Positions 1-9,296 of a stretch of DNA of 42,473 nucleotides are shown here, piece after piece. The notes below the pieces were generated by a model. It was not told the DNA's origin, made no database searches, and saw only the letters and a program-made list of their open reading frames with translations. Numbering within the stretch: position 1 is the stretch's first letter; every line of letters starts with the position of its first letter. The DNA lies in NCBI RefSeq assembly GCF_000427825.1, contig NZ_ATYT01000003.1, positions 194,013-236,485 of the forward strand, given 5' to 3'. This DNA comes from Thermocrispum municipale DSM 44069. GTDB lineage: Bacteria; Actinomycetota; Actinomycetes; Mycobacteriales; Pseudonocardiaceae. The position numbers and the translations under genes were made by a program.

Positions 1-100
1 GCACCGAGAAAAGCTCCTCGCGCGGATGCGGAACCATGCTTGCTGGCAAGCTGCCAGCGGGCGTGGAACGAGCGGCCTGATTGAAGCCGACGGTAGCCAC
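1..100 (-). CDS. 5' end of an unidentified gene (partial, runs off the left edge)
   Basis: A GTG codon at 100-98 on the minus strand follows a strong ribosome site (GGGAGGT, six bases upstream) and opens a frame that stays open to the window edge. The 33 visible residues start MATVGFNQAARSTPAGSLPA and continue through a VPHPREELFSV stretch. The N-terminus is Ala/Ser/Thr-rich and probably disordered before a conserved-looking segment begins. I do not recognise the family. On the upstream side a TAGAGT hexamer (minus strand, near 205-210) could be a -10 element, but I see no convincing -35. The ribosome site and open frame make a real start likely; the product is unknown. Confidence 0.55.
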   Translation of the reverse strand, partial: MATVGFNQAARSTPAGSLPASMVPHPREELFSV

Positions 101-667
101 GTCACTACCTCCCTGGAGTCGGTCGTGCCCCCCGACCGGCACCGGCACTTTCGGCCGTTCAGCCGCGCCAGCTTTGAGCCGAAAGTGGTGTCGTGTGACG
201 CACTCTAGCCGCCTGACGGGGTCAGTGGGGGGATCAAATGGGTAAGTATTTCGATCTGTTGACTACCCAGAGTCATGCTAATCACACGATCAGGCTACTA
301 ACCCGGAACCTGGTAACGCGATGCTCGCCCGAACCGATGAAATCTGGTTAACGGTTCACTCCGCGCGCCAAGTGGTTGTTACGAAGGGACGAGCGGTCGG
401 CGGCCAAGTGGGCGAACGGGCACGGACCCGGCCGGCTGTATCACAGCCTCCATCGCGTCCCGATTCGGCTCCAATTCTTACCCTGCAGGGCTTCGCCGCG
501 GGTCTTCGGCAAGGCGTGTCCGGGCCCTCGTCCGCCGGCCGTCACGGGCGGTGGCGCTCCGCGGGCTCGAATGGCCGTCGCGGGCAGATGTGCTTGAGCC
601 GGCGGGGGATCGTGGCGTCCGAGCGTTCCACCGCTCGGCGGAGGGTCTGGAAGGACCGACGGCCGCC
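101..667. other. Intergenic stretch with no gene identified
   Basis: About 570 bases lie between the partial gene leaving the left edge and the end of the DUF3000 gene. The 230-360 part is less GC-rich than its surroundings, as expected for a promoter-bearing region, and contains TTGACT near 260 without a well-spaced -10. Open frames on both strands have Arg/Ser/Pro-rich translations typical of non-coding high-GC DNA and no good ribosome site. I see no RNA gene, repeat or mobile element here. Confidence 0.5.
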
Positions 668-1231
668 TCAGGACCCCTGCCGCTGGCCGAACAACGTGAC
701 GCCGACCGGGGGAAGCCCGACGACGCTGGCCATGACGCGGCAGAACGCCTCACCGTGCGGCCGGAGATCGGACGTCGTCGGCGTCCAGGACGCGCGAAGC
801 TCCAGATCGTCGGTGCGAGCCGGGCCGGCAATGTCGCCGAAGCGCGCCGAGGAGGTCGCGGTGACCGTGCCGCCGAGCGCGGTGAACTCGGCCGAGGTGG
901 CCTCGAGTGCCTCGGTCAGCCACGACCAGCCGACCGACGGCAGCAAGGGATCGGTGGCCAGTTCCTGGTCGATCTCCGCGGTGACGTAACCGACCAGCCG
1001 CAGCACACCGTGCCACGGTTCCGGGCCGTCCGGGTCGTGCAGCAGCACCAGGCGCCCGGACGCCATCACGTCGGCGGGACCGGTGACTTCGCAGCTCAGC
1101 GCGTAGGACCACGGAGCGAGCCGCCGAGGTGGCCGCACCGGCTCGAGGGTCAGCTCCGGGCGTGGGCGCACCTGGCGAAGTGCTTCCACGGCCGCCCGGA
1201 ACACCTCGGGGGCGTGCGTCATCGCGGTCAT
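668..1231 (-). CDS. DUF3000 family protein
   Basis: The protein is 187 residues. It matches my memory of DUF3000, an actinobacterial family of unknown function that commonly sits beside hemE. Recognisable stretches are LAPWSYALSCEV near residue 38, a central WHGVLRLVGYVTAEID segment and a C-terminal FCRVMASVVGLPPVGVTLFG. No signal peptide, membrane segment or catalytic motif is visible, so it is probably cytosolic. Two in-frame ATGs lie at 1231 and 1222; a longer upstream reading frame exists but loses coding character, so a start at one of these ATGs is preferred. It is transcribed divergently from hemE across 292 bases that must hold both promoters. The family position beside haem genes hints at a link, but that is inference. 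Confidence 0.85.
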   Translation of the reverse strand: MTAMTHAPEVFRAAVEALRQVRPRPELTLEPVRPPRRLAPWSYALSCEVTGPADVMASGRLVLLHDPDGPEPWHGVLRLVGYVTAEIDQELATDPLLPSVGWSWLTEALEATSAEFTALGGTVTATSSARFGDIAGPARTDDLELRASWTPTTSDLRPHGEAFCRVMASVVGLPPVGVTLFGQRQGS

Positions 1232-1523
1232 CGACGATGACTGTAGGGCGGAAATGCCCCATTGAGCCGGTAGGCACGCCGATAATCTCGGTCGGGCGCG
1301 GTGACCCGGCATCCGATCGGCGCAGCGGGAGCGTCTGAGCGGGCCGCGACGAACCGGCATGGGACGGCGGTGGCAGGCGGAGACCCCACTTGCCACGGTC
1401 GAGGTGTGGCGGCCGAGTGGTCCGGGCGAGCTGTGAGCCGAACCGTTCGCTGCGACACCGCTCGGGGGCGCCCGGACGACGCGTGGGATCATCACGGTTG
1501 AGCCGTTTGTCGAGGAGAGCGCC

Positions 1524-2591
1524 GTGCGTGTTGCCGAACCCGTTGCCCGCCGAGATCTGTCGACGGCGCCGTTGCTGGTCGCTGCGCGGGGAGGCCGACC
1601 GAGCAGGCTGCCGGTGTGGTTCATGCGGCAGGCGGGCCGCAGCCTTCCGGAGTACCGCCAGGTCCGCGGCACCGTGCCCATGCTGCAGGCGTGCTTCGAC
1701 CCGGAGATGATCGCCGAGGTCACGCTGCAGCCGGTGCGCAGGCACGGTGTCGACGCGGCCATCTTGTTCAGCGACATCGTGGTGCCGCTCAAGGCCGCCG
1801 GAATCGGCGTGGACATCAAACCGGGCGTCGGCCCGGTGGTCGACCACCCGGTGCGTACCAACAAGGACGTACAGGGGTTGCCGGCGCTCGAGCCCGCCCA
1901 GGTCGATGCCGTCCAGCGCGCCGTGCGGATCCTGACCTCGGAGTTGGGTCAGACACCGTTGATCGGCTTCGCCGGGGCACCGTTCACGCTCGCGTCCTAT
2001 CTGATCGAGGGCGGACCGAGCCGCAACCACGAGCACACCAAGGCTCTGATGCATTCCGACCCGCAGACGTGGCACGGGCTGCTGGACAAGCTCGCCGACA
2101 TCACGATCACGTTCCTGCGCGCGCAACTGGATGCCGGGGTGGACGCGGTCCAGCTGTTCGACTCGTGGGCCGGTGCGCTGTCGGAGCGGGACTACCGACG
2201 ATTCGTGCAGCCGCATTCGGCGAAGGTGCTCTCCGCGGTCGCATCGGCCGGGGTGCCACGCATCCACTTCGGCGTCGGGACTTCCGAACTGTTGCCTGCC
2301 ATGCGGGAGGCCGGGGCCGACGTGGTCGGCGTCGACTGGCGGATCTCGCTGGACACCGCGGTGCGGCGGCTGACCGTCGACGGGCGGCCGACACCCGTGG
2401 TGCAGGGCAACCTCGACCCGGCGGTGCTGATGGCCGACTGGCCGGTCGTCGAGGCGGAGGTGCGGCGCATCGTCGACGAGGGCCGCGTGGCCGCCGGACA
2501 CATCGTCAACCTCGGACACGGCGTGCTACCTGCGACCGACCCGGGCGTGTTGACCCGGGTCGTGGAGCTGGTGCACAGCCTGACCCCGTGA
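1524..2591 (+). CDS. hemE: Uroporphyrinogen decarboxylase
   Basis: HemE removes four acetate carboxyl groups from uroporphyrinogen III to give coproporphyrinogen III in the cytosol. The protein is 355 residues, a normal length. The signature [16 protein letters not shown] lies at residues 30-45 and supplies the substrate-binding arginines; [17 protein letters not shown] lies mid-protein and INLGHGVLP near the C-terminus, both typical of the family. The GTG start at 1524 is preceded by GAGGAG at good spacing. The next gene, hemY, begins four bases after the stop and hemQ follows directly, so the three form a haem operon. The gene order with a DUF3000 neighbour is typical for actinobacteria. 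Confidence 0.98.
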   Translation: MRVAEPVARRDLSTAPLLVAARGGRPSRLPVWFMRQAGRSLPEYRQVRGTVPMLQACFDPEMIAEVTLQPVRRHGVDAAILFSDIVVPLKAAGIGVDIKPGVGPVVDHPVRTNKDVQGLPALEPAQVDAVQRAVRILTSELGQTPLIGFAGAPFTLASYLIEGGPSRNHEHTKALMHSDPQTWHGLLDKLADITITFLRAQLDAGVDAVQLFDSWAGALSERDYRRFVQPHSAKVLSAVASAGVPRIHFGVGTSELLPAMREAGADVVGVDWRISLDTAVRRLTVDGRPTPVVQGNLDPAVLMADWPVVEAEVRRIVDEGRVAAGHIVNLGHGVLPATDPGVLTRVVELVHSLTP

Positions 2592-2595
2592 CGCG

Positions 2596-3993
2596 GTGAG
2601 CGAGCAGGTTTCGGTCGCCGTCGTCGGCGGGGGCATCTCCGGGCTCACCGCCGCGTTCCGGCTGCGCACGCTCCTCGGGCCGTCCGCCGCGATCACCGTG
2701 TTCGAGTCGACCTCGCGCTTGGGCGGCAAACTGCACACCACCGAAGTCGCGGGCCTGCCGGTCGACGTCGGCGCGGAGGCCTTCCTCCTGCGGCGACGGG
2801 AGGCGATCGAGCTCGTCGCCGAGATCGGACTCGAGGACCTGGTGGTTCACGCGGGCTCGGCCAAGCCGACGGTGCGAGCCGGCGGGCGGACCGTCGGTCT
2901 GCCGCGCCGGACGCTGATGGGCATCCCGGCCGATGCCGCGGAGGTCAGTGGGGTGTTGTCCGAGCGCGGCGTCGCAGCCGTCGCCGCCGAACGGGAGCTT
3001 CCCGCCGTGCAAATGCCTGCACACGATGTCGGCCTCGGCGCGCTGCTGCGGGAGCGGCTCGGCGATGAGCTGGTCGACCGCTTGGTGAGCCCGCTGCTGG
3101 GAGGTGTCTACGGTGCGCGGGCGGACGATCTGGGCCTGCGTGCCGTGCTGCCTGCGCTGGCGAACGCGCTCGACCGCGGCGCTGGTTCCATCACCGCAGC
3201 GGTGCAGTCGCTACTGCCGCCGGCGCGAAGTGGAGAGGCTCCACCGGTTTTCGGGACGCTGCGCGGAGGTCTGCAGCAACTGGTCCAGCGGTTGGCCGAC
3301 AATGCCAAGGCCACGGTGAAGTTCGGCACTCCGGTGCGCGAACTGCGCCGTACGGCCGACGGCTGGCAACTGAAGGCCGCCGAGAGGCACGCCGTTGACG
3401 GCGTCATTCTGGCGGTCCCGCCGCCAGCAGCTCGACGCTTGCTCGCCGAGCCTGCGCCCGGTGCAGCGGCGGCGTACGGCCGGGCCGAGCAGGCCTCGAT
3501 GGCGGTGGTGACGCTGGCTTTCCCCGCAGGCACGGAGTTGCCGCAGGCCAGCGGCCTGCTGATCGAGGAAGGCCAGCGGCGCTCCGACGGGTCGACGGTG
3601 CTGAGCAAAGCGATGACGTTCAGCAGCCGCAAGTGGCCGCACATCGGCGAGGCTGGTGTGATCATGCGAGCTTCGGTCGGCCGCTTCGGGCAGAACGAGC
3701 AGCTGCGCATGACCGACACCGCGCTGGTCGACGGCGTCCTGGCGGACGTCGCCGACCTCACCGGCGTGCGTGCCGAGCCGCTGGACGTCCACGTTCAACG
3801 CTGGGGCGGCGGGCTGCCCCGCTACGGCCCGGACCACGCCGAATGCGTCACGGCGATCGACAAGGCGGTCGCTGAACTACCGCGGCTCGAGGTGGCCGGA
3901 GCGTTGCTGAACGGGGTGGGCATTCCGGCCTGCATCGGCACCGCGGACGCGGCCGCCCGGCGGCTGGCGAGCCAGCTCACAGTGCGACACTGA
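2596..3993 (+). CDS. hemY: Coproporphyrinogen III oxidase (HemY/CgoX type)
   Basis: This FAD enzyme of 465 residues belongs to the HemY/HemG protoporphyrinogen oxidase family. In Gram-positive bacteria the enzyme acts mainly on coproporphyrinogen III (CgoX), oxidising it to coproporphyrin III. The N-terminus carries the dinucleotide fold [11 protein letters not shown] with GGGISG at residues 11-16, followed by [13 protein letters not shown]. The C-terminus has [13 protein letters not shown]-like residues near 435-445 (here [16 protein letters not shown]), the second FAD contact. It starts with GTG four bases after the hemE stop and is probably translationally coupled. The presence of hemQ next door, and no ferrochelatase in view, supports the coproporphyrin-dependent branch; the terminal chelatase would have to be elsewhere. 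Confidence 0.95.
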   Translation: MSEQVSVAVVGGGISGLTAAFRLRTLLGPSAAITVFESTSRLGGKLHTTEVAGLPVDVGAEAFLLRRREAIELVAEIGLEDLVVHAGSAKPTVRAGGRTVGLPRRTLMGIPADAAEVSGVLSERGVAAVAAERELPAVQMPAHDVGLGALLRERLGDELVDRLVSPLLGGVYGARADDLGLRAVLPALANALDRGAGSITAAVQSLLPPARSGEAPPVFGTLRGGLQQLVQRLADNAKATVKFGTPVRELRRTADGWQLKAAERHAVDGVILAVPPPAARRLLAEPAPGAAAAYGRAEQASMAVVTLAFPAGTELPQASGLLIEEGQRRSDGSTVLSKAMTFSSRKWPHIGEAGVIMRASVGRFGQNEQLRMTDTALVDGVLADVADLTGVRAEPLDVHVQRWGGGLPRYGPDHAECVTAIDKAVAELPRLEVAGALLNGVGIPACIGTADAAARRLASQLTVRH

Positions 3994-3997
3994 AGTC

Positions 3998-4702
3998 ATG
4001 ACCGCCAACGCCAACGCCGCCCGGATCCGCGAACTCAACGAGACCATCCGGTACACGATGTGGTCGGTCTTCCGCGTCCAGCAGGGTGCGCTGGGCGAAG
4101 ATCGCGGGCCGGTCGCCGACGAAACCCAGCAGTTCCTGGAAACCCTCGAGGGCAAGGGCGTCACGGTGCGCGGGGTGTACGACCTCGCCGGCCTGCGCGC
4201 GGACGCCGATTTCATGATCTGGTGGCACGCCGAGGAGATCGAGCAGTTGCAGGCCGCCTACAGCGGCTTCCGGCACACCGCGCTCGGCCGTGCCAGCGTC
4301 CCGGTGTGGAGCCAGACCGCGCTGCACCGGCCCGCCGAGTTCAACAAGAGCCACATCCCGGCGTTCCTCGCGGGCGAGCCGCCACGCAAGTACGTGTGCG
4401 TCTACCCGTTCGTGCGGTCCTACGAGTGGTACCTGCTGCCGGACGAGGAGCGCAGGCGCATGCTGGCCGAGCACGGCATGATGGCGCGCGACTACCCCGA
4501 CGTGCGGGCGAACACGGTCGCCTCGTTCGCGCTCGGCGACTACGAGTGGATGCTGGCTTTCGAAGCCGACGAACTGCACCGCATCGTCGACCTCATGCGC
4601 GCGCTGCGGGCCGCCGAAGCGCGGCGCCACGTGCGCGTGGAAATCCCGTTCTACACCGGCACCCGGGTGGCCGCGCCGGAGCTGGTCGGCACGCTGCCGT
4701 AA
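3998..4702 (+). CDS. hemQ: Coproheme decarboxylase (HemQ/ChdC, chlorite-dismutase-like fold)
   Basis: HemQ converts iron-coproporphyrin (coproheme) to haem b by two peroxide-driven decarboxylations, the final step of the coproporphyrin pathway. The 234-residue product has the ferredoxin-like family pattern. It includes [20 protein letters not shown] around residues 130-150, which contains the Tyr of the YPF segment known to carry the radical chemistry, then [12 protein letters not shown] with the likely axial haem His, and [15 protein letters not shown] further on. The ATG at 3998 lies five bases after the hemY stop, so it closes the haem operon. No terminator hairpin is obvious after it; instead a degenerate repeat region follows. 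Confidence 0.95.
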   Translation: MTANANAARIRELNETIRYTMWSVFRVQQGALGEDRGPVADETQQFLETLEGKGVTVRGVYDLAGLRADADFMIWWHAEEIEQLQAAYSGFRHTALGRASVPVWSQTALHRPAEFNKSHIPAFLAGEPPRKYVCVYPFVRSYEWYLLPDEERRRMLAEHGMMARDYPDVRANTVASFALGDYEWMLAFEADELHRIVDLMRALRAAEARRHVRVEIPFYTGTRVAAPELVGTLP

Positions 4703-5082
4703 CCAGCTCCGGGCAGCCTTGCCCGCTTGGTCCGCGCCGGCGACTCGGCGCCGGCGCGGGTCTGGCCCGGTGTCCGACCAGTTCGACTGCGCCAGGTCGG
4801 CCTTGGCGCGGCTCTGCGAAGCCTGGCCAGCTCGGCCGCGCCAGTTCGGTCCTTGGCACGACGTCGGACCAGCGTGGCCCCCGGCGCGGCACCAGACGTC
4901 AGCTCGGCCCCGCCATCAGGTCGACCCCACCACGGCGCTGGACCAGGCTCGGCCAGGCGCGCCAGACATCAGCTCGGCCCGCCAGCTCGGTCCTGGCGCG
5001 GCGACGACGGGTCATCGCGGCCCCTGGGCATCAGAGGCAAGCTCACGCCTGCTCGGCCCCGGCGGCATGCCGCCGAACCAGC
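4703..5082. repeat. Degenerate GC-rich repeat region between convergent genes
   Basis: This gap between hemQ (+) and msrB (-) holds about ten copies of a loose word resembling CCAGCTCGGCC (with variants such as CCAGTTCGGTC and CAGGTCGGCC). The clearest pair is CCAGACGTCAGCTCGGCCC at 4892-4910 and a copy differing at one base at 4962-4980, 70 bases apart. Another related pair, starting near 4840 and 4981, is about twice that distance apart. Frames through it are open on the plus strand only because stops are rare at this GC content; no ribosome site or conserved protein is seen. Its role is unknown. Confidence 0.6.
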
Positions 5083-5508
5083 TCAGTCCTCCTCGGGCAC
5101 CAGACGCAGTGCGATCGAGTTGATGCAGTAGCGCTGATCGGTGGGGGTGTCGTAGCCCTCACCGGTGAACACGTGGCCCAAGTGGCTGTGGCAGCTCGCG
5201 CACAGCACCTCGACCCGCTTCATGCCCAGGCTGAAGTCGTCCCGCAGCAGCACCGCGTCGGAGTCCTTCGGGTCGTAGAACGACGGCCACCCGCAGTGGC
5301 TTTCGAACTTCTCGTTGCTGGTGAACAGCTCCGCCCCGCAGGCGCGGCAGGAGTAGACACCCTTGGTCTTGGTGTTCTCGTACTCACCGGTGAACGGCTT
5401 CTCGGTGCCCGCTTCGCGGAGCACGTGGTACTCCTCCGGGCTGAGCTGCTCGCGCCATTCGATCTCGGACTTGACCACTTTCGGCGTGGCACCGACGACT
5501 GGCTTCAT
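5083..5508 (-). CDS. msrB: Peptide-methionine (R)-S-oxide reductase
   Basis: MsrB reduces the R epimer of methionine sulfoxide in damaged proteins, in the cytosol. The 141-residue product shows the whole family: LSPEEYHVLREAGTEKPFTGEY at the N-terminus, the first zinc pair in YSCRACG, SHCGWPSF, the second pair in VLCASCHSHLGHVF, and the catalytic cysteine in RYCINSIAL near residue 128. The length is normal for a single-domain MsrB. It starts three bases after the stop of the small membrane protein upstream, and a Ser/Thr kinase precedes that, so all three may share transcripts. It converges on hemQ across a repeat-rich gap. Confidence 0.97.
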   Translation of the reverse strand: MKPVVGATPKVVKSEIEWREQLSPEEYHVLREAGTEKPFTGEYENTKTKGVYSCRACGAELFTSNEKFESHCGWPSFYDPKDSDAVLLRDDFSLGMKRVEVLCASCHSHLGHVFTGEGYDTPTDQRYCINSIALRLVPEED

Positions 5509-5511
5509 GAC

Positions 5512-5802
5512 CTACCATCCCAAGAATCGGCTGATCGTGTCCCACACACTCACCACGACACCGAGCAGGATCAGCAGCACCACCAGCACGGCCATCGCGC
5601 GGTAGTGCCCACCGATGCGGTTGCTCGACTCGGCGAAGTCCGCGATACCGTCCAGCGCCCCTTCCACGGTGAACGACGGGCCGGAGCGCTCGATCCGGTC
5701 GAGATGCTCGGCGAAGGCCCTGGCCTCCGGGTCGTTCGGATCCAGACCGACGAGATCGTCGTGGAACCGAGCGTCGGGGCCCTCGGGAGTGCGCGGGGTC
5801 AT
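5512..5802 (-). CDS. Small membrane protein of unknown function
   Basis: The 96-residue protein has a hydrophilic acidic N-terminal two thirds (DPNDPEARAFAEHLDRIER near 22-40) and one strongly hydrophobic segment, AMAVLVVLLILLGVVVSVW, around residues 69-87, ending with a short tail DTISRFLGW. It therefore looks like a tail-anchored or single-pass membrane protein with the bulk probably in the cytoplasm. It lies three bases upstream of msrB and 53 bases downstream of the kinase gene, so it is likely co-transcribed with both. The family is not one I can name. Conservation in related actinomycetes is likely but not checked. Confidence 0.8.
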   Translation of the reverse strand: MTPRTPEGPDARFHDDLVGLDPNDPEARAFAEHLDRIERSGPSFTVEGALDGIADFAESSNRIGGHYRAMAVLVVLLILLGVVVSVWDTISRFLGW

Positions 5803-5855
5803 GGCATCAACGGTATGTCAGCTTGCCGTGGACGTCGATGTTCCACGCGGCGTGG

Positions 5856-7409
5856 CTACCTCGTGCCGGAGTCCACGCGCAGCTCGCCGTCCTGCCGGAT
5901 CACCCGCACCTGGTGTTGCTCGGTGCGCTCGGTGCCGTCGGTGAGGAACGTGACCTGGATGGTGATGGTCACCGAGCCGTCGGCGTTCTGCTTGCCGACC
6001 GCGTCGTTGGACCACACCTGGTCGTACTGGGACCAGTACTTGCGGAACTCGTCCTCGCTGCCGTACTCCTGCTTGGCCTCCTCGCTGAGCATCTGCCACG
6101 ACGCGGCCATGCCCTTCGGGAAGGTGTAGAAGTCGACCACCAGGTTGCCTGCGTCCCCGAACTGGATCGGCCCACCGGACTTGTCGTGCCCGCCCTGCTT
6201 CGGCTTGCTCGACGGCGGCGGCTTCTCCGCTGTCTGGCTGCTCGGCGGCGGGCCCGCGGCCTGCGGATCCTCGCCGTCGTTGTTCAGCAGCAGCACGAGG
6301 CCCACCGCGATCACCGCGATGAAGGCCAGCAGGCCGGCGATCAGCTTGGCATTGCCGGACTTGCCGCGCTGCGGGTCCTTCGGCTTGTCGTTCCGCGGCG
6401 GCGCGGGCTGGTGCTCGACGGCGTCGAACACCGCGGTGCCTTGCCGCTGCGAGCCACGGGAGCGGTGCCACGAGGACCGCTGCTCAGCGGCGGGTTGGCT
6501 GGGCACCGGCCCGGTCGGCGGCAGCGCAGGCATCGTCGCCGCGGGCGTGTCCGGAGCGCCCGCGCTGGCCGCGACCTGGGCCAGTCGCCGTGCCGCCTCC
6601 GCCATGCCGATGCGCTCGCTCGCCTCCGGGCGCAGCATCGACATCAGCAGCGCGGTGGCCTTGCCGGCCTGCATCGGCGGCCGGACCTTGCCGCTGGCCG
6701 CGGTGTGCAGCAATGCCAGCTGGTTCGGGTTGTCGCCGTACGGGCAGTGCCCCTCGATCGCGTGGTACAACGTGGCGCCCAGTGCGAACACGTCCGACGC
6801 CGGAGCGGGGTCCGCGCCTCGCGCCAGTTCGGGCGCCAGATAGGCCGGGGTGCCGCCGACCAGCCCGGTGGCGGTCAGCGTCATGTCCCCTTGCGCGCGG
6901 GAAATGCCGAAGTCGGTGAGTTTGGCGACCCCGGCGTCGTCGATCAGGATGTTGCCCGGCTTGACGTCGCGGTGCACGATGCCCGCCTCGTGCGCGGCCT
7001 GCAACGCCGCGGCCACCTGTTCACCGATGCGCGCGACCTCCGGCACCGGCAGCGTGCCGCGCTCGGCGATCAGCTGCGAGAGGCTCTTGGACGGCAAATA
7101 CTCCATCACCAGGCACGGGTCGCCCTCGTGCTCGGTGATGTCGAACACCATGATGGCGTTCGGGTGTTGCAGGCGGGCGGCGTTTTTCGCCTCGCGCATC
7201 GCCCGGGCGTGCAACTCGGCGCGGTCGGCGGGCGACAGGCCGTGCTGGCCCACCACCTTCTTGACCGCTACCGAGCGTTCCAGGCGCTCGTCGACGGCAC
7301 GCCAGACCACGCCCATGGCGCCTGCCCCGATGTATTCGACGAGGCGGTAGTACCCAGCGACAAGCTGCCCGGCTTCGATGGCGAAATCTCCTTGGCGCGA
7401 TGAAGACAC
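5856..7409 (-). CDS. Membrane-anchored serine/threonine protein kinase (PknB family)
   Basis: The 517-residue protein has an N-terminal Hanks-type kinase domain: glycine loop GAGAMG at 28-33, ATP lysine in VAVKK at 50, catalytic HRDVKPGN starting at 146, and DFGISR after it. The activation segment reads GLVGGTPAYLAPE. A Pro-rich linker leads to one membrane helix (LIAGLLAFIAVIAVGLVLLL, roughly 345-370). Past it is a small extracytoplasmic domain of about 120 residues rich in charged residues, with no PASTA repeats visible. It is therefore a sensor-like kinase whose outside domain is not a known peptidoglycan binder. It precedes the small membrane protein and msrB on the same strand. Substrates are unknown. 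Confidence 0.95.
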   Translation of the reverse strand: MSSSRQGDFAIEAGQLVAGYYRLVEYIGAGAMGVVWRAVDERLERSVAVKKVVGQHGLSPADRAELHARAMREAKNAARLQHPNAIMVFDITEHEGDPCLVMEYLPSKSLSQLIAERGTLPVPEVARIGEQVAAALQAAHEAGIVHRDVKPGNILIDDAGVAKLTDFGISRAQGDMTLTATGLVGGTPAYLAPELARGADPAPASDVFALGATLYHAIEGHCPYGDNPNQLALLHTAASGKVRPPMQAGKATALLMSMLRPEASERIGMAEAARRLAQVAASAGAPDTPAATMPALPPTGPVPSQPAAEQRSSWHRSRGSQRQGTAVFDAVEHQPAPPRNDKPKDPQRGKSGNAKLIAGLLAFIAVIAVGLVLLLNNDGEDPQAAGPPPSSQTAEKPPPSSKPKQGGHDKSGGPIQFGDAGNLVVDFYTFPKGMAASWQMLSEEAKQEYGSEDEFRKYWSQYDQVWSNDAVGKQNADGSVTITIQVTFLTDGTERTEQHQVRVIRQDGELRVDSGTR

Positions 7410-7512
7410 ATGATGGTGAACTGCCCCCCGACGACGGATTCGAGTGTACTTGCGTGCGGCCCGACGGTGGCAGCGTGTCGGCCGTCGTCGCGCCTTCTCG
7501 CCCGAACGGCCG

Positions 7513-9270
7513 TCAGGTCTCCGGCTGGTCGTGCTTGGCCACCACGACGGGGTCCTCGATCAGCCGCGGGCGCAGCTGGAAGTTGCGTGGCCGCAGCAGG
7601 GGATCACCGGCTTCGCCGCGCGGATCGGCGACCCAGCGACGACACACCTTGTCCACCTTGATCGGGTAGATCCGCAGCGTGCCCTCGGCGTCGATGTGCA
7701 TGCGCAGGAAGCCTTTGTGGTCCTCGATGCTCTGACCGGCCATCAGCTCGTTGAGGTTGATGCCGAAGCGGCTGGCGATCATCAGGTAGACCGCGACGAC
7801 CTCACTGTGCACCAGGCCGAGCACGACCGGCAGGCCGATCACGATGCCGAGCAGGAAGCCCCAGTTGCCCAGCACGTCGTCCGGGATGACGTCCCGGTAC
7901 AGCGTGGTGATCAGCCAGGCCCACAGCAGGCTCAGGCCCAGGTGGACGGCCGCGTGACAGACACCGAACACCGTCCCACGTAACGCCGATGTTCGGGTGT
8001 CGAGTCTGGCGAAAGCGACCCAGCCGACGACGACCAGCACACCGATCAGCACCGCGGGCGTCCAGCTGGCGACCAGGGCGAAGAAACCTCGAGGGCTGTT
8101 ACCGAACGGTCCGCTCAGCCCGTACAGGGCCGCCAGCACGATGATCGACTGCAGGATCCCGGCCACACCCCAGAAACCGGGGTTGCGGAACGGCAACCGG
8201 AGGATGCCCGCGGCGAAGCGTCGTGACTGGCGCTTGTCCGGATACCGGGCGGCCAGGTCGTAGCGCGTGCTCGGCCCCGCGGCTCGGATGCGGGTGGTCG
8301 GTGGGGGCAGCACGACGGACTTCGGTAGTTCGTCGGTCGTGGTCAAATAGGCCCCGCCCAGGCCGCACGTCACCTTCTGTCGGCCGCCACCGCGTTCGAC
8401 GTAGCGCGAGTAGTGGTGCTTGTCCCCGGAGAGCATGACCCGGATGGATGCCCCTGCGGGTCGGACGATGTTCGCGTCGAAGTACTCGATGGTGTCCCAC
8501 GCCTCGGCGCCGTGCTCGGTGTGCGCGTTGACCCAGGACGGCGACGGTGTGCACAGGATGACCGTGTCGCCTTCCTCGAGGTGCTTGGCCGCTTCGGTGA
8601 AGTACTCCAGCTGCGGAGCGTCGATGTGGTCGTCGAACTGGGTGTCCAGCGCGTACAGCCACCAGCCTTGCGGCAGCTGGATGGCGAAGTAGCTGCGCGT
8701 CTGGGCGGTGTCCCAGCCACCGAACGGCCTGCCCTGGGCGAATACGCGCAGAAACGCCGTCAGTCCGTCGTACCAGTCGTGGTTGCCGGGCAGTGCGTAC
8801 AGCGTCGGCCGTTTGCCGTCGGCGTGCGGCAGGGCCGCGGAGTAGACGCCTTTGGTGCGGTCTCGATATGCCTTGACCGACGCGGCCGGGTAGACCTGGT
8901 CGCCGCCCATGATCAGCATCTCGCCGCGGGGAAGTGTTCCCGCCGAAGGGACCTCCAACTCCCTTCTGGCCAGCAGCGACGCGATGGTGTAGGTGGCGTT
9001 GAACCCGTCTCCGACGTCGGCGACGAAGTCGAACCAGACCTCACCGGTTTCCTCGTCGCCGTGCCGGTAGATGCGGGCCGGCAGGCTGCCCTGGAGTTCC
9101 CGCTTGTCGGCATAGGCCCCGAAGATCGTGGCCAGCAGTGCCTTCAGGCCGGTCGCCACCAGCACCGCGGGGGCCAGCCACCGCACCGCGGGTTGTGGGG
9201 TGAACCCGAGTTCGGCATGGGTGATGTCCAGCGGCCGGTCGGTCTGCGCGTCGACTCCTTGGGAGGCCAT
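7513..9270 (-). CDS. Polytopic membrane metallophosphoesterase
   Basis: The 585-residue product has a calcineurin-like phosphoesterase domain in the first 300 residues: FVADVGDGFNA, MGGDQVYP, the signature LPGNHDWYDGL, and LSGDKHHYSRYV, which together supply the two-metal ligands. A hydrophobic segment near residues 30-50 precedes it. The second half holds several membrane helices (for example SIIVLAALYGLSG, AVLIGVLVVVGWVAF and LGIVIGLPVVLGLV) and a soluble C-terminal tail that repeats the idea of a substrate-facing domain (HIDAEGTLRIYPIKVDKV). The substrate cannot be read from sequence. It begins 26 bases after the stop of the TAP-like lipoprotein upstream, suggesting one operon. Confidence 0.88.
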   Translation of the reverse strand: MASQGVDAQTDRPLDITHAELGFTPQPAVRWLAPAVLVATGLKALLATIFGAYADKRELQGSLPARIYRHGDEETGEVWFDFVADVGDGFNATYTIASLLARRELEVPSAGTLPRGEMLIMGGDQVYPAASVKAYRDRTKGVYSAALPHADGKRPTLYALPGNHDWYDGLTAFLRVFAQGRPFGGWDTAQTRSYFAIQLPQGWWLYALDTQFDDHIDAPQLEYFTEAAKHLEEGDTVILCTPSPSWVNAHTEHGAEAWDTIEYFDANIVRPAGASIRVMLSGDKHHYSRYVERGGGRQKVTCGLGGAYLTTTDELPKSVVLPPPTTRIRAAGPSTRYDLAARYPDKRQSRRFAAGILRLPFRNPGFWGVAGILQSIIVLAALYGLSGPFGNSPRGFFALVASWTPAVLIGVLVVVGWVAFARLDTRTSALRGTVFGVCHAAVHLGLSLLWAWLITTLYRDVIPDDVLGNWGFLLGIVIGLPVVLGLVHSEVVAVYLMIASRFGINLNELMAGQSIEDHKGFLRMHIDAEGTLRIYPIKVDKVCRRWVADPRGEAGDPLLRPRNFQLRPRLIEDPVVVAKHDQPET

Positions 9271-9296
9271 GGGGCCGCATGGTAGCGATCACCCGA

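Noticed and set aside
4060-6129. Very long plus-strand open frame running from hemQ across the repeat gap and over msrB
   Set aside because: It is Arg/Pro/Gln-rich, lacks a ribosome site and is antisense or out of frame to well-supported genes; stops are simply rare at this GC content.
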